A stretch of DNA of 64,000 bases from NCBI RefSeq assembly GCF_002111585.1, contig NZ_LUTP01000015.1:19394-83393 (forward strand). The letters run 5' to 3'. Shown here piece by piece: positions 60,606 to 64,000 of the stretch (positions are counted from its first letter, which is position 1; every line of letters starts with the position of its first letter). This DNA comes from Lonsdalea iberica (GTDB taxonomy: Bacteria; Pseudomonadota; Gammaproteobacteria; Enterobacterales; Enterobacteriaceae). The notes under the pieces were generated by a model, which saw only the letters and a program-made list of their open reading frames with translations, did no database searches and was not told the origin of the DNA. Made by a program: the position numbers and the translations under genes.

Positions 60606-61316
60606 TTATGCCGGGCGGTCGGGCGAAAAATACGCCGTCGGTTGCGGTTCTCCCTGCTGTTCCCACGCCCAGTCTATCCATTTGCTCTCTGTGTAGCCGA
60701 GTCGCTGCATAAAAGCGGCGGTTAGGACGGGGGCCGTATCTTCAACGGTCGCTCCGGGTATGAGATCGTGAATCTGCGTCATCTGCATACCCGCATAACC
60801 ACACGGGTTGATGCGCTGAAAAGGCGACAAATCCATCGCAATATTAAGCGCCAGACCATGGAAAGAGCAGCCATGCCGAATGCGCAAGCCCAGCGAGCAG
60901 ATTTTTTTATCGCCGACATACACACCGGGTGCGTCCGGGCGAGCATGGGCATTAATCTCGAAATGCGCCAGCGTATCGACGACGGTCTGTTCAATCGCGC
61001 TAACCAACTGACGGACGCCGACTTTGCGGCGTTTAATGTCAATCATGGCATACATCACCTGCTGGCCCGGGCCATGATAGGTGACCTGTCCCCCGCGGTC
61101 GCTTTGGATGACCGGGATATCTCCCGGCATCAGCACGTGTTCCGCCTTGCCCGCCTGTCCCTGCGTGAACACCGGGGAGTGCTGAACCAGCCATAGCTCG
61201 TCAGCGCTGTCGCCATCGCGTTGTTCGGTGAAGTGGTGCATCGCCAAGGAGACTTGCTCGTAAGGGAGTATGCCTAGCTGACGTATGATGATCTTGTTAT
61301 GTTCCACTGGCGTCAT
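60606..61316 (-). CDS. lipB: Octanoyltransferase LipB
   Basis: Transfers octanoyl from acyl-carrier protein to lipoyl domains, feeding LipA. 236 residues, longer than E. coli (213) at both ends. [16 protein letters not shown] is the family signature, Lys in [12 protein letters not shown] and Cys in [10 protein letters not shown] are the catalytic dyad. The start is an ATG at 61316; its ribosome binding site is weak. The C-terminal extension is not seen in E. coli LipB. Confidence 0.95.
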   Translation of the reverse strand: MTPVEHNKIIIRQLGILPYEQVSLAMHHFTEQRDGDSADELWLVQHSPVFTQGQAGKAEHVLMPGDIPVIQSDRGGQVTYHGPGQQVMYAMIDIKRRKVGVRQLVSAIEQTVVDTLAHFEINAHARPDAPGVYVGDKKICSLGLRIRHGCSFHGLALNIAMDLSPFQRINPCGYAGMQMTQIHDLIPGATVEDTAPVLTAAFMQRLGYTESKWIDWAWEQQGEPQPTAYFSPDRPA

Positions 61317-61421
61317 CTTCGAAGTCGGGAATGAATGGCGGTCAGTATACCGGATACCGCCGTGAGGACGAATAACGCTTGCTGTTTGCGCCGGCCTTCC
61401 GGTGGGAAGCAGCCGACGAAA

Positions 61422-61685
61422 TTAAAGCACCATACGTACGATGTCGATTTTTCCGAGCTCTTCGTACAATGTCTCGACCTGCTCGACATGCGTCGCGTTA
61501 ATCGTAATGGAAACCGAGTGGTAGTTGCCCTTTGCGCTGGGTTTGATTTGCGGCGTGTAATCACCCGGCGCATGGCGCTGTACCACTTCAACCACCTGAT
61601 CGACAAGCTCCGGCTGCGCCAGCCCCATCACCTTGTAGGTGAAGGAGCAGGGGAATTCAAGCAGTTCGTTGAGTTTAGTTTTCAT
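61422..61685 (-). CDS. ybeD: YbeD (UPF0250) protein
   Basis: An 87-residue protein, same length as E. coli Ybe[20 protein letters not shown] and [20 protein letters not shown] match the UPF0250 family, which has an ACT-like ferredoxin fold. It is consistently found between dacA and lipB, suggesting a link to lipoylation or envelope control, but the function is not established. ATG start at 61685. Confidence 0.93.
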   Translation of the reverse strand: MKTKLNELLEFPCSFTYKVMGLAQPELVDQVVEVVQRHAPGDYTPQIKPSAKGNYHSVSITINATHVEQVETLYEELGKIDIVRMVL

Positions 61686-61724
61686 TGTGAGACTCCAGAG
61701 TGGTGTTCTAACGGTAAGACGATA

Positions 61725-61753
61725 AAAAGTATAACTCCCGCCGAGGCGGGAGT
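61725..61753 (-). terminator. Terminator of dacA
   Basis: On the minus strand ACTCCCGCC and GGCGGGAGT form a 9-bp arm pair, followed by TATACTTTTT. It lies 50 bp after the dacA stop, before ybeD. Confidence 0.8.
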
Positions 61754-61802
61754 GTGGTTATCCGTGTGATATGGGGGCTTAGTGCCCGAAAACAAGAGGG
61801 GA

Positions 61803-63014
61803 TCAGCTGAACCAGCGGTGGAACATCAGTTTTACATAGTCCATCAGTCGGCCGAAAATGCCGCCTTCCTTCACTTCGTTCATCACCACCAGCGGGCGCT
61901 GTTCAATGGTCTTGCCATCCAACTGGAAGTTGATGGTGCCGACGACCTGATTTTTGTTCAGCGGCGCGTGCAGTTCAGTATTGTTCAACACGTAGCTGGC
62001 TTTCAGATCTTTCATCCGACCGCGCGGAATAGTGATGTAGACATCCTTTTCAACGCTCAGCGCAACGCGATCGCTATCGCCGAACCAGACCGGTTCTGAA
62101 GCGAACTCTTTGCCGGATTTAAGCGGCGCCACGGTTTCAAAGAAACGGAAGCCCCAGGTCAGCAGTTTTTTGCTTTCCGTTTCACGGCCTTTGAATGTCC
62201 GCCCACCAAGCACGGCGGAAATCAGGCGTGTCTGACCTTCGGTCGCCGAGGCGACCAGATTGTAGCCAGCGGAGGAGGTATGGCCGGTTTTGATTCCGTC
62301 TACGGTCAGGCTGGAATCCCACAGCAGTCCATTACGGTTGGTCTGACGAATGTTGTTGAACGTGAACTCTTTCTCTTTATAGGTCGCGTACTCGTCCGGT
62401 ACGTCGCGGATCAGCGCTTGGCCAATCAGCGCCATATCCCTAGCTGAACTGTACTGCCCTTCGGCATCCAGCCCATGTACAGTTTTAAACTGCGTATTTT
62501 GCAGGCCTAACGCCTTAACGTAGTTGTTCATCAGATTGACGAACGAGTCCTGACTGCCGGCGACATAGTCCGCCATGGCGACGCAGGCGTCGTTGCCCGA
62601 CTGCAGAATAATCCCTTTGTTAAGCAGAGAGACGCTGACGCGATCTCCCGGCTTCAAAAACATCAGAGAAGACCCCTGAAACTCGGGGTTGCCGGTCGCC
62701 CAGGCATCTTTACCGATGGTCACAACGTCGTTAGGGGTGATTTTCCCCGCCTTGATGGCTTGACCGATGACATAACTGGTCATCATTTTAGTCAGACTGG
62801 CCGGATTACGACGGGTATCGGCGTTCATTTCCGCCAGGACTTTACCCGAATTGTAATCAATCAGAATATAAGCTTCGGCGTCGATCTGCGGTACGCCGGG
62901 GATCATGGTTTTAAGGTTGACGTCGTCGGCGTGGGCGAAGGTCGATGCGCAGAGTGCCAGTAGTGAGCCCAGTACGAGGCGTGGCATAAAACGAGTTGTG
63001 GTTTCTGTATTCAT
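61803..63014 (-). CDS. dacA: D-alanyl-D-alanine carboxypeptidase DacA (PBP5)
   Basis: Periplasmic penicillin-binding protein that trims the terminal D-Ala from peptidoglycan pentapeptides. 403 residues as in E. coli. A signal peptide (cleaved after FAHA) gives a mature enzyme with SxxK at Ser73-Lys76 (PASLTKMM), SGN at 139-141 and KTG at 242-244. The C-terminal amphipathic anchor ([15 protein letters not shown]) is intact. It is divided from ybeD by a terminator. Confidence 0.98.
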   Translation of the reverse strand: MNTETTTRFMPRLVLGSLLALCASTFAHADDVNLKTMIPGVPQIDAEAYILIDYNSGKVLAEMNADTRRNPASLTKMMTSYVIGQAIKAGKITPNDVVTIGKDAWATGNPEFQGSSLMFLKPGDRVSVSLLNKGIILQSGNDACVAMADYVAGSQDSFVNLMNNYVKALGLQNTQFKTVHGLDAEGQYSSARDMALIGQALIRDVPDEYATYKEKEFTFNNIRQTNRNGLLWDSSLTVDGIKTGHTSSAGYNLVASATEGQTRLISAVLGGRTFKGRETESKKLLTWGFRFFETVAPLKSGKEFASEPVWFGDSDRVALSVEKDVYITIPRGRMKDLKASYVLNNTELHAPLNKNQVVGTINFQLDGKTIEQRPLVVMNEVKEGGIFGRLMDYVKLMFHRWFS

Positions 63015-63185
63015 GATGGAACAACAACATCCATGGGTATGAGTTAAAAACGAGTCACACTATAGCAGATGAGGATCCTGGGCGGCATCAGATAATACGT
63101 TACGCAATTTTGCCGAAGGGTCCGGCCGGGCGACGTCTTGACGAGGAAAGACAATGTCGCTTCGGCTTCCACGAAGGATATCGGC

Positions 63186-64000
63186 TTACAGCGTCGTGAT
63201 AAATGACTGCTGCTGCGCTTCGCTTGCCAGCCGCTGCTGTAGCTCTAGCGCCTGCTGTCGGCTGGTGAACGGACCTAACTGAACGCGATACAGGCCATTG
63301 TTCTGCGTGACGTTGCCTTTGACGTTGAAGCGGCTTTTTAGGCTGCTCAGCCAGGCGTCGGCGCGTTGTGAGTCCTTGAGCGCTCCGACCTGAACCACCA
63401 CGTTGCCGCTAGCAGCGGGCGTAGTCGCTACCGCGGGAACGGCCGTTGAGGCCGCCGTCGGTTGCGATGTTTCCACAACGCCGTTGCGCAGCGGCTGAGG
63501 CGCGCCAAGGAATCCGCCGCTTGGCGTTGAATTGGCGGTTGGAGAGACGGTTGAGGCGGCGGTGTCCGTGGCCGTATCGGAGACGGGCGATGTCGTGATG
63601 GCGGCGGCTGCCGGGGACATCACCGGCGCGCTCATTCCGCCGGCACTAAGGTTAGGACGTTCGGGCAGGGCGAAGCTCTGCTTGGCCACCCGCGTGCCGA
63701 CGGTGCCCGGCCCCGATAGCGTACCGTCGGGCGCCACGCTGATGAAGTCGACCTTGACGCGAGTATTGTTGGATATATTCAGTCGTTCACCGGCGGCGCG
63801 CGTCAGATCAATGATTCTACCCGACGTGAACGGTCCTCGATCGTTGACGCGGACCACCAGTTGACGACCATTGCTGAGGTTGGTCACGCGCACATAGCTG
63901 GGGATGGGCAGCGTCGGGTGCGCGGCGGCCAGCGCATTGGGATCGAACTCTTCGCCAATGGATGTGCGATTGCCCGAGAGTTCTTCGCCGTACCAGGTCG
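63186..64000 (-). CDS. rlpA: Septal ring lytic transglycosylase RlpA, 3' part
   Basis: The gene runs off the right edge, so the N-terminus and lipobox are missing. The visible 271 codons begin inside the double-psi beta-barrel domain: TWYGEELSGNRTSIGEEFDP, AAHPTLPIPSYVRVTN and VRVNDRGPFTSGRIIDLT, including the catalytic Asp in NDRGPF. An alanine/serine/threonine/proline-rich linker leads to a C-terminal SPOR domain (VVQVGALKDSQRADAW; YRVQLGPFTSRQQALEL) that binds denuded glycan at septa. dacA follows downstream, as in E. coli. Confidence 0.95.
   Translation of the reverse strand, partial: TWYGEELSGNRTSIGEEFDPNALAAAHPTLPIPSYVRVTNLSNGRQLVVRVNDRGPFTSGRIIDLTRAAGERLNISNNTRVKVDFISVAPDGTLSGPGTVGTRVAKQSFALPERPNLSAGGMSAPVMSPAAAAITTSPVSDTATDTAASTVSPTANSTPSGGFLGAPQPLRNGVVETSQPTAASTAVPAVATTPAASGNVVVQVGALKDSQRADAWLSSLKSRFNVKGNVTQNNGLYRVQLGPFTSRQQALELQQRLASEAQQQSFITTL

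Overview
The window is chromosomal DNA of a gammaproteobacterium of the order Enterobacterales. NrdA, UbiG, GyrA, RcsB, PurM, UraA, DapA, LipA, CspE and DacA read almost residue for residue like the Escherichia coli proteins, and many local gene orders match E. coli (ubiG/gyrA divergent, rcsDB facing rcsC, menFDHBCE, tesA/ybbAB, purMN/upp-uraA, dapA-bamC, dapE-yffB, tatE/lipA-lipB-ybeD-dacA-rlpA). The blocks are joined differently from E. coli, and some E. coli neighbours (ompC/micF, yfaL, perM, ypfJ, pagP) are missing. A plant-associated Pectobacteriaceae member (Brenneria, Lonsdalea, Dickeya or Pectobacterium type) is my best guess, but the genus cannot be fixed from this sequence alone.

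Layout. 1-7.8 kb: nrdA, an AT-rich gap with a small exported protein of unknown function, ubiG and gyrA. 7.8-15.3 kb: the Rcs envelope-stress phosphorelay (rcsC facing rcsDB), with an MFS transporter gene directly upstream of rcsD. 15.6-22.7 kb: a complete, tightly overlapping menaquinone operon menF-D-H-B-C-E. 22.8-26.5 kb: a clade-3 catalase, a YfaZ-type outer membrane protein and the CinA-like yfaY. 26.5-32 kb: the chaperedoxin cnoX, a short-chain dehydrogenase, tesA, and the YbbA-YbbP ABC exporter, with tesA and ybbA overlapping head to head. 32-40 kb is the most variable part: speG, an unknown lipoprotein behind a terminator-like leader hairpin, a frameshifted TonB-dependent receptor coupled to a siderophore-type binding protein behind a Fur-box-like site, and a polar amino acid ABC binding protein plus permease with no ATPase gene beside them. 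40-44 kb: purMN with a PurR operator, then upp-uraA. 44-57 kb: hda (probably starting at CTG), yfgD, bepA, bcp, gcvR, dapA-bamC, purC, a DUF441 membrane protein, tmcA, ypfH, ypfN, a VanY-like peptidase without a signal peptide, dapE and yffB. 57-64 kb: cspE, crcB under a fluoride riboswitch, a deaminated glutathione amidase, tatE, lipA, lipB, ybeD, dacA and the 3' part of rlpA.

Most of the window is conserved housekeeping sequence. I found no prophage, insertion sequence, CRISPR array, tRNA or rRNA gene. The points most worth a second look are the fluoride riboswitch with a visible alternative pairing upstream of crcB, the non-canonical hda start, the frameshifted TonB receptor operon, the transporter pair lacking its ATPase, the cytosolic-looking VanY peptidase coupled to dapE, the MFS gene coupled to rcsDB, the small exported Ser/Gly-rich protein in an AT-rich gap, the lipoprotein leader hairpin, and several unexplained inverted repeats. 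I found no convincing wholly new multi-gene system.
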